Shown: positions 21,990-32,023 of the stretch, in pieces
Numbering within the stretch: the first letter of the stretch is position 1
Layout of the letters: the number at the start of each line of letters is the position of its first letter
Origin: Vombatus ursinus
Lineage: Eukaryota; Chordata; Mammalia; Diprotodontia; Vombatidae
Length of the DNA: 64,000 nt
Direction: 5' to 3'
NCBI RefSeq assembly: GCF_900497805.2
Contig: NW_020954588.1
Coordinates: forward strand, 9,157,747-9,221,746
Made by a program: the position numbers and the translations under genes
The notes under the pieces: generated by a model
The model's database searches: none
The model's input: only the letters and a program-made list of their open reading frames with translations
Told to the model about the DNA's origin: nothing

Positions 21990-22080
21990 AGTATTACAGA
22001 ATTATAGGTTTCAAGGTGTGAAAAGACTCTTAAAGGCCCTGTAGTCCAACTTATACCTGAACAAGAATGGCATGGGGCAG
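21990..22080. mobile_element. Short amniote-type repeat fragment
   Basis: AGAATTATAGGTTTCAAGG...CCCTGTAGTCCAACTTATACCTGAACAAGAATGG resembles a dispersed repeat also present at 23690-23860 and 32760-32835. Family unassigned. Confidence 0.45.
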
Positions 22081-22169
22081 AAAGAGGGCAAATGTCCATA
22101 TCCTTCAAAAAAGGAAAAAGGCAGAATCCAAAAACTTTAGATTTATAAGTTTGTCTTCTTCAAAAAAAA

Positions 22170-22545
22170 TCTAGATCATTTTATTTAAGAAATAATTTGT
22201 AATCATTCAATAAAAGGAAACAGTGCAATGATGATCAGCTGTGAAAGACAAAGCTACCCTATCAATATAGTGATAGAAGACAATTTCAAAAGACTCACAA
22301 AGAAAAATGCTATCTACATCCAGAGAGAGAACTGATGAATTCTGAGAGCACATTGAAACACATTGTTTTTCACTTTACTTTTCTTGCTTTTCTGTTTGCA
22401 ACATGGCTAATATAGAAATACATTTTGCGTGATTTCACATGGATAATGGATTTCATATTGCTTGCCTTCTCAATAGGTGGTGGAGGGGCTGGAGGGAAAG
22501 AAAGATTTGGAACTCAGCAATCATAACTTCCAGTTCTCCCTGTAC
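22170..22545 (+). mobile_element. Marsupial non-LTR repeat sharing a 3' module with the half-LINEs
   Basis: The last part (TTGCTTGCCTTCTCAATAGG, GGAGGGGCTGGAGGGAAAG, ATTTGGAACTCAGC) matches a module inside the half-LINE 3' UTR (31288-31365). Upstream it differs (GAGAGAGAACTGATGAATTC, then TTTTTCACTTTACTTTTCTTGC). It has no coding capacity. Confidence 0.6.
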
Positions 22546-22549
22546 CCTC

Positions 22550-22800
22550 TAATGTAGGCACTAAGGTGGCCCCATGAATAGAGCTCTGGACCTGGAATCA
22601 AGAATATCCTAGTTCAAATCTAGCATCCTACACTCAAGAGCTGTGTGACCCTTGGCAAGTTACTTAAGCTTTGCCTGACTCAATTTCCTCATCTGGGCAT
22701 TAAAAAAGTACCCACTTCCCAGGATTGTAGTGAGAATCAAATGAGATAATACTTTGCAAACCTTAAAATGCAACATAAATACTAGGTAATTATTTTGGAG
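22550..22800 (+). mobile_element. CORE-SINE (MIR type), near full length
   Basis: GGTGGCCCCATGAATAGAGC, AGAGCTGTGTGACCCTTGGC, TCAATTTCCTCATCTGGGC and GAGAATCAAATGAGATAATAC appear in order. Confidence 0.85.
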
Positions 22801-23685
22801 TTCACTGCGTTGTGGCAACTTGAAATCATTGATGATAGCTGGATGCAGCTAGATCTTATGATTTCCTCATGTTATCAACCATGTATTCATCATTTTTTTT
22901 GTCTTTACTAGTTCAAAGATCATTCTCCTGGGAAGATAAAATAAGAATCAGATTAAGAGTAGAACAGTTCATCCTTCCCTCATAATCTATCATTATCAGA
23001 TTTGTTGTTATTGTTCATCCTTTGTTCTTGAAGAGGACCATGTTTCACTTTTGTATTTATCCTCAGCTGTTTATCTCTTCTTTATCACTCATACCTTGTG
23101 CATTTGTATATAGATATCTGGAGCTATGGATGTTTATTGCTGGCTCCTTGTTTCATATTGTCTCTTATGAATTACCAGTCCTTTCTCTTGCCACTTCTCT
23201 TTGGGTAAGAGGAATCACAGTGATAGTTGTTCCTTAGAGTAGTCAGTTGATTCACAGAGCACTCAGTTAACACAACCTTTTGAGAAGCTTTAGCAGTATT
23301 GATTTGATTATTGCACCCCAGGCAAGAAATGGGAAGTGAGGGAAGAGTTGGTAAATGAATGGGCAGGACATATGGCCAAAGGTCCAGGTAGACTGCTGAA
23401 AGTTGGGTGGGATGTGAAGCCTTGGCATGGGCTGGCTTCATGTAGTGGGCTAGATGAGTGTGCAGTCTTCTCCTCATTCACTAAGCTTAACTCTAAGGCA
23501 GAAGTTCCAAATCTGGGTGGATTAAATGTGTGTGTGTGTGTGTGTGTGTGTGTGTTCTCTAGGTCTGGATTCTAGTAAGTTAAATCAAAATAATAAATTC
23601 TAACCTTTCTGCAACATACCTAAGGACAAGATAAACTGAGCTGTTTGCTTAATAGTGATTTATTTTTTAAAGGGATGCTCTTTGA
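22801..23685. other. Mostly unassigned; short repeat head and a TG microsatellite
   Basis: Positions 23000-23042 carry the head of the TTGTTCTTGAAGAGGACCATG family, cut short. A (TG)14 run lies at about 23527-23554. The 71-, 79- and 101-codon frames here are non-coding in character. Confidence 0.45.
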
Positions 23686-23689
23686 ATCC

Positions 23690-23860
23690 CTGAATCTCGG
23701 AGTATGAAGAGCTCTTAGAGGTCATAGAGTTTAAATCTTTACTTGAATGGGAATTCTTTTCACAATGATCCTACCTGACAAATGGCCATCTAGCCTCTTC
23801 TAAAAGATTCCCAGTCTTTTTGAGACAGTTCATTGGCTAGACTTAGGGGTCAACCTAATA
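23690..23860. mobile_element. Amniote-type dispersed repeat fragment
   Basis: GAGCTCTTAGAGGTCATAGAG, TCCTACCTGACAAATGGCC and TCTAGCCTCTTCTAAAAG are typical of an old dispersed repeat that I cannot name securely. Confidence 0.45.
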
Positions 23861-23965
23861 AGCATTTATTATTAAGCACCTACTGTTTGCATGGCATTGT
23901 GCTGGGGATGCAAACACAGATAGCTTATGCTTGCAAAGACCTTATAATCTAATGGTAAGTTAGGA
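23861..23965 (-). mobile_element. L2/L3 extreme 3' end
   Basis: AATAAGCATTTATTATTAAGC, ACCTACTGTTTGCATGGC and CTTATAATCTAATGGTAAG give the complement of the L2/L3 terminus. Confidence 0.7.
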
Positions 23966-24029
23966 AACTTTTTCATACTGAGGAAAATGTGTCTGTAACT
24001 CTTGTTGGTGTTTTGTTTGCTTTATGCAG

Positions 24030-24260
24030 TGACTTGGCTACTCATTTTTCATTGTTTGGTTAGAAACAATCAGATCTTGCTCATAAGCTAGAGGTTCCAC
24101 TGCTTTTCTTTGTAGGTAGCAGATGATTTCTTCTTCTTCTTGAGAAATGTCATGGTTTCAATGTTGTGGGGAAAACTTTCCTGAACTATCCAAACCTTCA
24201 ACCTCAGCCTCACCATCATCCTGGCAGGGCTGCAAATTCATTGTGTTTGCCTTAAGTCCC
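24030..24260 (-). repeat. Left arm of a near-identical inverted duplication
   Basis: It matches 26413-26640 in the opposite orientation over about 228 bp with only a few differences: one 3-bp CTT unit plus two or three substitutions. Flanks differ on both sides. In minus orientation it contains one continuous frame of about 70 codons broken once (...LQPCQDDGEAEVEGLDSSG...ISQEEEEIICYLQRKAVEPLAYEQDL...). Confidence 0.93.
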
Positions 24261-24573
24261 AGAGCTCCATGTCATTTTCTGTACTGGATCCTGAATCACT
24301 TATAACAGACTCACTTACAACTAGTTCTTCACCATCTGGCTTCCTACCAAGCATTTTCCTTTCGTCATTGGCTTCCAGGCTATTTGGGAGGTGTCTGAGC
24401 CAGTCTCTGAAATGATAAGATGTTCTTGTGCATACCACAGATGCACAGGTAGAGAAGATGTCTTGCCCAGGGTCACTGAAGCTTTACTGTAGGGATCATA
24501 CTGGTTTGACTGGGTTCCCTTATGGCATCCCCTTGTCCTGCTCTACACAGATCTGGGTAAATGTTATAATTGC

Positions 24574-24575
24574 TG

Positions 24576-24623
<48 letters not shown>

Positions 24624-24633
24624 NNNNNNNNNN

Positions 24634-24680
<47 letters not shown>
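24574..24680. repeat. (TA)n microsatellite containing a 10-N assembly gap
   Basis: Pure TA on both sides of N at 24624-24633. The round gap size suggests a placeholder; true length unknown. The open frames predicted across it are artefacts. Confidence 0.98.
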
Positions 24681-24681
<1 letters not shown>

Positions 24682-24880
24682 CTGCTGCCATATGTTCTTC
24701 TGGGTCCATAGCAGCCCAACTTTGCTTATCAGGGCCCATGAGTTTCTCCATTGCCTCCTCTATGTTGTAGGTGTTTCTTGTTTTAATAAACTCTGACAGA
24801 CATTAGTGTTGTTGGTGTTTTCATTCATGATAAATTTCTCATCTAAGTCATCTTTGATTTTATGATTGGGGAGAATCAAA

Positions 24881-25200
24881 ACACGTGTGATGTTACCTTA
24901 AAATTATTTTCCAGTTAGTAGCATGCATAATGTGAAAAACACTGGAAAATGAGTCAAACCAAACAAATTGACATTACAAAAGAGGGCGGGGGAGTGTGGC
25001 ATTATTATAGCCTCCAATGACAGTGAGATCAATGAACATTCATAATACAGAAAAAAAATACTGTATTGATTAGAATGTGGGAAATGGTGATCCTTTATCG
25101 GTACATTTATTGCCATTATCATTACCAATAATAATAATAATAATAATGAAAGCACATTTATGCAGCATTTTATGACTACTAAACACTTCATATCAATTCT
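24881..25200. other. Unassigned sequence with an AAT run
   Basis: An (AAT)n-type run lies at about 25123-25148. No gene recognised. Confidence 0.4.
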
Positions 25201-25202
25201 CA

Positions 25203-25365
25203 TGTAATACACATCATAATCCCAAGAGGCTTTGTGGCATAGTAGATAGCAAATTAACCTTGGAGTAAGGAAGATCTGGATTCATTTTCTGCCTCTAACA
25301 CAAGTCACTTTACCCCTTAGTGCTCTAGACAAATCTCTGAGACTGTAAGATTTAGATTATTAAAG
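25203..25365 (+). mobile_element. CORE-SINE, diverged
   Basis: GGCTTTGTGGCATAGTAGATAGC, GGAAGATCTGGATTCATTTTC and ACAAGTCACTTTACCCC appear in order. Confidence 0.65.
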
Positions 25366-25376
25366 TCATTCAAGGG

Positions 25377-25640
25377 CAGCTAGGTGGTGCAGTGGGTAGA
25401 GTAACAGGCCTGGAGTCAGGAAGACTCATCTTTCTGAGCTCAAATCTGGCCTCAGACACTTACTAGCTGTGTGACTCTGGGCAAGTCACTTAACCTTATT
25501 TGCCTCAGTTTCCTAATCTGTAAAATGAGCTGGAGAAAGAAATGGCAATCCACTCCAGTATCTTTGCCAAGAAAGCCCTAAATGGGTCATGAAGAGTTGG
25601 ACATGACTGAAAAAATGACTGAACCATAACAGTAACAAAC
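25377..25640 (+). mobile_element. tRNA-SINE with RTE/BovB-like tail, full length
   Basis: Head GGGCAGCTAGGTGGTGCAG, then GGCCTCAGACACTTACTAGC, GGGCAAGTCACTTAACC, TTTGCCAAGAAAGCCC, and the tail ATGGGTCATGAAGAGTTGGAC to GACTGAAAAAATGACTGAAC. The internal tRNA-like part would contain the pol III promoter boxes. Low divergence from its relatives suggests one of the younger SINEs here. Confidence 0.92.
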
Positions 25641-25889
25641 TGATTTGATAGGAAGAGTTCCTCATTGAGATGTCACATGTGGTAGGTGGGACAGGGATAT
25701 TTTTAGTTTGTGAGGGAGGAAACAGGCTGAGAGTTAGGTTAAGTGACATATTCCAAGTCATGTAGCCAGTAAGTGGTACAGCTTGAGTCTGATACAAAAC
25801 TATATTTTCTTTGGACCGTGCTTTTACCTCTATACTGTGCCGTGTTTTATGACTTAAATGTAAAGTTTGTATAGTGTTTTGAAAAGCAT

Positions 25890-26030
25890 ATTGCACTCAG
25901 GATCAGAAGAAATTGATTCATAGAACTCTGCTCCAGCTCTGTGTGGCCCTGGATAAGTCCCTTGACTTCTCTAGTCCTGATCTCTAAAGTTTCTTACAGC
26001 TTTAAATCATCTCTATTCCTACAAGTTTAT
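25890..26030 (+). mobile_element. MIR fragment
   Basis: GTGTGGCCCTGGATAAGTCCC, TTGACTTCTCTAGTCCTG and TTCTTACAGCTTTAAATC. Confidence 0.6.
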
Positions 26031-26412
26031 GTCAGCTAAAAAGTTAAAAAGTCACCCATGAAATCTTGTTAAGATGACTGGTCCACATTAACTTGATATT
26101 TATCCAATGATGGAAATAATACCTGAGAAAAAGGACATTGATACGTGTAAGTCCTTTATCCAAAATATGGATAACAAATGCATATCCAAAGAAGACTTCA
26201 TCAGTATGTCAAAGAAGACATTACTTGGAGTCATTTACTGTCATTGGGTCTTCCTCTCCAGTCTACTCCAGAGCCTGATTATCTCTCTCTCTCTCTCAAC
26301 ATATCTATCTATATTGTTATATCTATTTCTATCTATCTATCAATGTAGATAGACAGACAGATTCCCTAGGATGATTGAACAGTTTAAACATCCCTGAACT
26401 CCTACTATCTTT
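26031..26412. other. Unassigned sequence with CT and CTAT microsatellites
   Basis: (CT)n at about 26281-26298 and CTAT/TATC units to 26346. An 81-codon frame at 26107-26352 runs into the microsatellite and matches nothing I know. Confidence 0.4.
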
Positions 26413-26640
26413 GGGACTTAAGGCAAACACAATGAATTTGCAGCCCTGCCAGGATGACGGTGAGGCTGAGGTTGAAGGTTTGGATAGTTCAGGAAAGTTT
26501 TCCCCACAACATTGAAACCATGACATTTCTCAAGAAGAAGAAATCATTTGCTACCTACAAAGAAAAGCAGTGGAACCTCTAGCTTATGAGCAAGATCTGA
26601 TTGTTTCTAACCAAACAATGAAAAATGAGTAGCCAATTCA
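26413..26640 (+). repeat. Right arm of the inverted duplication
   Basis: Counterpart of 24030-24260. Similarity starts abruptly at GGGACTTAAGGC and ends abruptly just after AATGAGTAGCCAA. No target-site duplication or poly(A) borders it. Confidence 0.93.
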
Positions 26641-26855
26641 ACCCGTTTCCATTGCTGTTTATCACAAGAGTATGGAATAAATAAACTGTCTAACTTTCTC
26701 AGGGAATCTAGAGTTGGTTCATAAGGGGCTCTATACCATTATCCATCATTCCACATTGGCCAGGGAAGAATTTCCATGGTGTTTTCATGTACTATATTTG
26801 GTTAGGAGCTTGGTAGCCTTTGTGTGCCTACCTCTCAGTGTACTGGTTATGGTTC
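26641..26855. other. Unassigned sequence
   Basis: No gene or repeat recognised. Confidence 0.3.
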
Positions 26856-26859
26856 AGAG

Positions 26860-26990
26860 GAAAGAAGTCTTAAGTTATTGTCAGGTGACCTAAGTCTAAC
26901 ACTTGTTAGTGGTGTGACCCTGGTCAAGTCACCCAACTTTTCTGAGACTCAATTTCCTCATATGCAGATGATAATGACTTTTCTTTAATG
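26860..26990 (+). mobile_element. MIR fragment
   Basis: AGTGGTGTGACCCTGGTCAAG, TCACCCAACTTTTCTGAGAC and TCAATTTCCTCATATGC. Confidence 0.7.
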
Positions 26991-27174
26991 TCATGTCCAC
27001 TGATAAAATCATAATTTCCTGATGTTGAACCATTTTACAATTCCAAAGACTTTGGTGGCAAGAACTTTCTTTTCAAGGTCTTCAGTAGCTATGTTAGGGA
27101 CAGTTGCTGGGTTGTATCTCCACAGTAGTTGCTATATAGGTGAGGGTACTAGACTGGAAGCATGGCTACTCCCA

Positions 27175-27325
27175 AGGCTCTTGAGTTCAGGGTCCTGAAG
27201 AAGATTGAGTAGTTAAGTGACTTGCCCATGATCATTGAACTAGTAAGTATCCAAGGAATGATTGAAAACCCAGTTGTTCTTTTAAGTTTAACATTTTTCC
27301 CACTAGGCCACATGCCTCTCAGCTA
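27175..27325 (-). mobile_element. MIR fragment
   Basis: GTTAAGTGACTTGCCCATGATC, AACTAGTAAGTATCC and CCCACTAGGCCACATGCCTC form a complement MIR head half. Confidence 0.65.
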
Positions 27326-27364
27326 AATGATCTATAAGGTCATCTACCAGTTTTAAGATTCAAT

Positions 27365-28255
27365 TCAATTAAATGCAGTTCAGTTCAATTCAATAAGCAT
27401 TTTTAATACGTCCAAGGAATTATGCTAGATGCAACTGAAAAATAACAGTCATTGTCCCTAATGATGTCACCTTGAACTGGGGAATACAACACTTACATGA
27501 GGTAGAAGAGAATCAGAGGAAAGAGGACATTCAAAATGCTCCAGAACATTTTAGAGGGGAGGAAAAACATAGCTGTGAGAAACAATGAAGGCTGCATTGA
27601 GGAGGGAGCACTTGAACTAGATCCCTAAAGAAAAGTAGTTGAGCAAGTAGCAATGAGGAGACAGTGTATTTCAGGTTTGTGGGAAGACTTTTCAGGTCTG
27701 CATGAAGGTAGGAGATGGCAGAAACTGACCTGGGAAAGAAGGGAATAATGTTATATAAAATTGGAGAGGTAGGTTAGAGCCTGGTTGTAGAGAATGGTAA
27801 ATGCCAGGTTGTTTGTTTTTCATCCTATAAGCAAAAGGGAGCCCCTAAAGGTTGTTGAGTGGAGAAATGATCTGAACATCACTGGGTAAGATTATTTTGG
27901 CAGCTGGGAGAAAGATGGATTGCACAGAGGAGAGATTGGAGGCATGACTGCTAGCCAGGAAGCTAATATATTCATGTTGAATTAAGATGGTGGCCATGTA
28001 AATGGAAAGAAAGGGATGGGTGTGAAAGCTACATGGAGGTAAAATGGACAAGAGTTAGAAATTGATGGAATATAGTTGGTGCAGGAGATGGATGAGTCAA
28101 AGAGGGTCAGAGGTTTCAAGGGTAGATGACTGGGAGGATGGTGGTATCTTCACCAGAAAAAGAGGAATTGAGAGGAGCATCAGGTTTAAGGCAGGAAGGC
28201 CATTAATTCAGTTTTGGGCATATGGACTTTGAGATATTGGTGAGACACCTAAAGC
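27365..28255 (-). mobile_element. L2/L3-type LINE, about 0.9 kb of 3' ORF2 and tail
   Basis: Plus strand: AATAAGCATTTTTAATACG terminus, GGAGGGAGCACTTGAACTAG, TTTCATCCTATAAGCAAAAGGGAGCC, GTGGAGAAATGATCTGAACATC, and onward to TTAATTCAGTTTTGGGCATATGG, which is the complement of the ORF2 C-terminal coding part. No intact frame. Confidence 0.8.
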
Positions 28256-28777
28256 TGTTATAAAGAACTCGATGCTAATAGTCAATACTCAATCCAAGTT
28301 ATGACAGCTTTGTTGATGTCTGTAGTCTCTATTTATTTTGCGTGAGTAGACATTTGAAATCTCAGCATTTTAACTGCCTTTCTTGAAAAGGTTTGAGAGA
28401 GAACAAATCTTGTGTTAGTTTGATAAAGTAGGTTCTTTTCTAAGAGCAGAGTATGTTTTGGATAAATATTGGATTCCACCACAGAAGTCATCATGCTGTG
28501 TCTGCTTTATTTGCCTGAACTGGATTCTTGAATATCAGATGCATAGCTATATACAAAATGTCTTCTAAATACAAATAGATTTTGGATTATATGATGTTTT
28601 AGATTGTCCCTATTTTCACTACTCCTGCTAATCTCCATTAGTGTGAATCTATTATTCAATATTAATTTGGAAACTGAAATTCTTGGCTATATTTTACAAA
28701 TGAAAAAAAAGGGTGAAATTTCTTACCTAGGAGAGTATAATCACCTTTGAAATATTCCTTTAATAAAATTACTCATG
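28256..28777. other. Unassigned sequence
   Basis: AT-rich. It ends with the 13-bp target site copy AAAATTACTCATG (28765-28777). Confidence 0.4.
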
Positions 28778-28786
28778 GGCGGAGCC

Positions 28787-28794
28787 AAGATGGC
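28787..28794 (+). promoter_or_regulatory. YY1-type site in the half-LINE 5' end
   Basis: AAGATGGC lies 10 bp from the 5' end. In human L1 a YY1 site at about the same place sets the transcription start. The same job here is inference by position. Confidence 0.6.
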
Positions 28795-29554
28795 AGAGGG
28801 AAAGCAGTGACTGTCTTGAGCTCTCTCCCAAAGCCCTCCAAATACCTAAAAAAATGGCTTTAAACAAATTCTAAAGCAGCAGAACCCATGAAAAGACAGA
28901 GTGAAACAAATTTCCAGCCAAAGACAGCCTGGATGATTGATCAGAAAGGTACATCGCACCGGGAGGAGAGAGAGCACAGTTTGGTGTGGGCACGCAGGCC
29001 GCAGTGACCCTGGAGCAGGCCTCAGAGGACTGAATCGAGGGCAGCTGTGGCAGTTTCCAGACTTCTCAACCCAGGAACGCCAAAGATAACATAGAAGGTC
29101 AGTGGGAAAAGTCTGTGACTGCAGTGAGACAGGAGCTAGGTCTCAGCCACAAATCCAGAGCATGCCCTCGGGGCAGTGACTGTTTCCTGAGCTTCTAGCC
29201 CACAGACTGAGAGGGAATCCAGGGGCTGATCAGAGGGGGATTGCAACAATCTCTTTGCCAGTACTGAGGAAGGAATCTCTTGCTTTCCTGGTGCTTGGAT
29301 CTGGGTCACAGTTCTGAGGGCTGGTCCTGGGGTGAGGAGGAGCACTGGCCTGAAACAGATTGTTGTGGCTGTGGAGAGGAAACACCCCACCCTTTATCAT
29401 ACCACGTTGGAAGAACTGAAAATTTACACGTCCCTAGAAGTAGCTCTGAAAACAGCTGTACAAACCCCTGAAGTTTGAGACAGTACATTCTCCACATTGG
29501 AAGCAGACTCTTACCTTAACAAAGAGTTTAAAACTCAAGTAATTGGCTGGGATC

Positions 29555-30630
29555 ATGAGTACGCAGCGCAAAAAGAGTCAGGCTATATTATCTTACTTTG
29601 GTGACAAAGAAGATCAAAACATACAACTAGAAGAAGACAACAAAGTCAAAGCTCCTACATCCAAAGTCTCCAAGAAAAATATGAATTGGTCCCAGTCCTT
29701 GGAAGAGTTGAAAAGGGATTTTGAGAAGCAAGTAAGAGAAGTAGAGGAAAAACTGGGAAGAGAAATGAGAGTGATGCAAGAAAATCGTGAAAAACAAGTC
29801 AACAGCTTACTAAAGGAGACCCAAAAAATACTGAAGAAAATAACACCTTAAAAAATAGCCTAACCCAAATTGCAAAAGAGGTCCAAAAAGCCAATGAGGA
29901 GAAGAATGCCCTAAAAAGCAAAATTGGCAGAATGGAAAAGGAAGTCCAAAAGCTTACTGAAGAAAATACTTCCTTAAAAATTAGAATAGAGCAATTGGAA
30001 GTGAGTGACTTGATGAGAAATCAAGACACTGTAAAACAAATCCAAAAGAATGAAAAATTAGAAAACAATGTGGAATATCTCATTGGAAAAACAACTGACC
30101 TGGAAAACAGGAGAGAGAATTTAAAAATTGTTGGACCATCTGAAAGCCATCATCAAAAAAAGAGCCTAGATATCTTCTTTCAAGAAATTATCAAGGAAAA
30201 CTGCCCTGATATTTTAGAACCAGAGGGCAAAATAGAAATTGAAAGAATCCACTGATCTCCTCCTGAAAGAGATCCCCAAAGGAAAACTCCTAGGAATATT
30301 GTAGCCAAATTCCAGAGTTCCCAGGTCAAGGAGAAAATATTACAAGCAGCCAGAAAGAAACAATTCAAGTATTGTGGAAACACAATCAGGATAATACAAG
30401 ATTTAGCAGCCTCTACATTAAGGGACCACAGGGCATGGAATATAATATTCCAGAGGGCAAAAGAGATAGGATTACAACCAAGAATCATCTACCCAGCAAA
30501 ACTGAGTATAATCCTTCAGGGGAAAATATGGTCATTCAGTAAATTAGAGGACTTTCAAGCATTCTTGATGAAAAGACCAGAGTTGAATAGAAAATTTGAT
30601 TTTCAAATAGAAGACTCGAGTGGAACATGA
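29555..30630 (+). pseudogene. L1-type ORF1 of half-LINE, plus copy
   Basis: The start MSTQRKKSQAILSYFGDKED is preferred because ATG at 29555 matches the other copy; upstream codons have no ATG. Domains in order: Lys/Glu-rich coiled coil, RRM-like part (NRRENLKIVGPSESHHQKKS), and C-terminal domain (AKFQSSQVKEKILQAARKKQF, then RIIYPAKLSIILQ). Length, about 355 codons, is normal for L1 ORF1p. The frame shifts by one base at the A6 run 29823-29828 and meets TGA at 30253-30255. Reading ends at TGA 30628-30630. The first two lesions are shared with the minus copy. Confidence 0.85.
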
Positions 30631-31019
30631 AGAGGTAAACAGGAAAGATAAAATCATTAGAGCCTTATTAAGGTTGAACTGTTTACATTCCTGCATGGAA
30701 AGATGATATTTGTAACTCAAGAGACCTTTGTCAGTATTAGGGTAGTTGGAGGGGAAAAAATTATATGTACATATATATAGATATAGATAGATAGAGGGCA
30801 CAGGGTGAGTTGAAAATGAAGGGGTCATATCTGGAGAATAAAATTAAGGGGTAAGAGAGGAATATACCAGGAGAAGGAGAAAGAGAAAGGTAGAATGGGG
30901 TAAATTATCTCACGAAAAAAAAAACAGAAACGAAAAGGCTCTTACAATGGAGTGGAAAAGAGGGAAGGTGAGAGAGAATGAGTGAATCTTATTCTCATAG
31001 GATTTGACTTAAGGAGGGA

Positions 31020-31600
31020 ATAACATACACACTCAATTGGGTGTGGAAATCTATCTTACCCTACAGGAAAATAGGGGGGGAAGGGGACAAGAGAGTAGGG
31101 GGATGATAAAGAGGTGGGCAGATTGGGAAAGGGATTAATCAGAAGCAAATACTTCTGAGGAGGGACAGGGTCAAAAGAAAGAATAGAATAAATGGGGAAG
31201 GGCAGGATAGGATTAAGGGAAATAGAGTTAGTTTTTCACAGCCTGTCTAGTATGGAAGTGTTTTGCATAACTGCACATGTATAACCTATATTGAGTTGCT
31301 TGCCTTTTCAATGAGGGTAGGTGGGGAGGGAGGAAGGGAGAAAATTTGGAACCCAAAGTTTTAAAAACACATGTTTAAAAAAATGTTTTCACATGCAACT
31401 AGGAAATAAGAAACACAGGAAATGGGGTACAGAAATCCTTCCTGCCCTACAGGAAAATTGAAGGGGAAGGGGATAAGAGAAGGGGGGGAGAGATAGAAGG
31501 GAAGGCAGACTAGGGGAAGGCATATTTAGAATGCATGCCATCTTGGGGTGGGGGAGGGGTGAGATTGGGTGAAAATTTGGAACTCAAAATCTTGTGGAAG
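31020..31600 (+). repeat. Duplicated module within half-LINE 3' UTR
   Basis: Two related stretches occur in the same order. Each has ACAGGAAAAT next to a G-rich AGGGGGGAAGGGG-like stretch (about 31060-31090 and 31448-31470), then a gap, then AAAATTTGGAACCC/TC (31340-31355 and 31572-31587). The minus copy has both too, so the duplication predates both insertions. Confidence 0.7.
31545..31569 (+). other. G-quadruplex-prone tract in half-LINE 3' UTR
   Basis: GGGG-T-GGGGG-A-GGGG followed by a 6-base loop and GGG. Same place as the TAGGGG tract of the minus copy. Confidence 0.7.
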
Positions 31601-31651
31601 TAAATATTGAAAACAAAAAAATAAATAAATAATTACCATTAAAAAAAAAAA

Positions 31652-32023
31652 GTACTGTCCAGCTATGCAACCATTCACACATTCCATTTCAATCACAAAC
31701 ATGGTGCACCTCAGTCTAAAGCTGATAACAGACTGGTGTACTCGACCCCCATAAACTCTCATCAACCAGCCTCATGTGGTAGTGGTGCCAGTTGTGGGGG
31801 TAGGGGAGTGGGGAGAGTTGGAACTGAATAGTGAGTGTAGTAGCCTTCAATTTAGCCCTGATGGCTTACTAATGTTCTAATGGGGGCAGTCAACCTGGGA
31901 GGATCATTTCATTGAAACTTATTTTGTTCTTTGCCATTTTTAAATACATTCATTTAAAAAATAAAACAAAAATATAAAAGTTGAATGAAAATGTATTAAT
32001 AAAAATACAAGGTTTTGCTCTGT
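31652..32023 (+). other. 3'-transduced sequence
   Basis: It lies between the element's own A-run and the terminal poly(A), inside the target-site duplication. It has no similarity to the other copy. It ends with an AATAAA signal at 31998-32003, 20 bp before the final poly(A), as expected of a transcript that read through the element's weak signal and used one in the donor locus. No coding sequence is evident. It marks the parent locus. Confidence 0.9.
31998..32003 (+). terminator. Poly(A) signal used by the transducing transcript
   Basis: AATAAA 20 bp upstream of the terminal A-run. Confidence 0.85.

Larger units (their letters stand above)
24030..24880 (-). pseudogene. Gene-like decayed segment of unknown origin
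   Basis: Minus-strand reading gives protein-like, compositionally varied stretches in shifting frames: HKIKDDLDEKFIMNENTNN near 24870-24815, MEKLMGPDKQSWAAMDPEEHMAAA near 24751-24680, LCRAGQGDAIREPSQTSMIP near 24540-24490, [20 protein letters not shown] near 24390-24330, and an acidic stretch [19 protein letters not shown] near 24310-24250. These run in one direction without intron-like gaps, except for the TA microsatellite at 24574-24680. That suggests a processed pseudogene or other former coding sequence with several breaks. I do not recognise the parent gene. The 3' part is duplicated in inverted orientation at 26413-26640. Confidence 0.4.

Noticed and set aside
24428-24796. 122-codon frame with a run of alternating Tyr-Ile
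   Set aside because: It reads through the TA repeat and the N gap; artefact.
25513-25896. 127-codon minus frame
   Set aside because: Antisense of an RTE-tailed SINE continuing into flanking DNA.
29823-29828. Programmed ribosomal frameshift at the A6 run of ORF1
   Set aside because: The heptamer does not fit the canonical slippery form in frame and no L1 ORF1 is known to need one; a lost base in the master is simpler. Kept only as an alternative.
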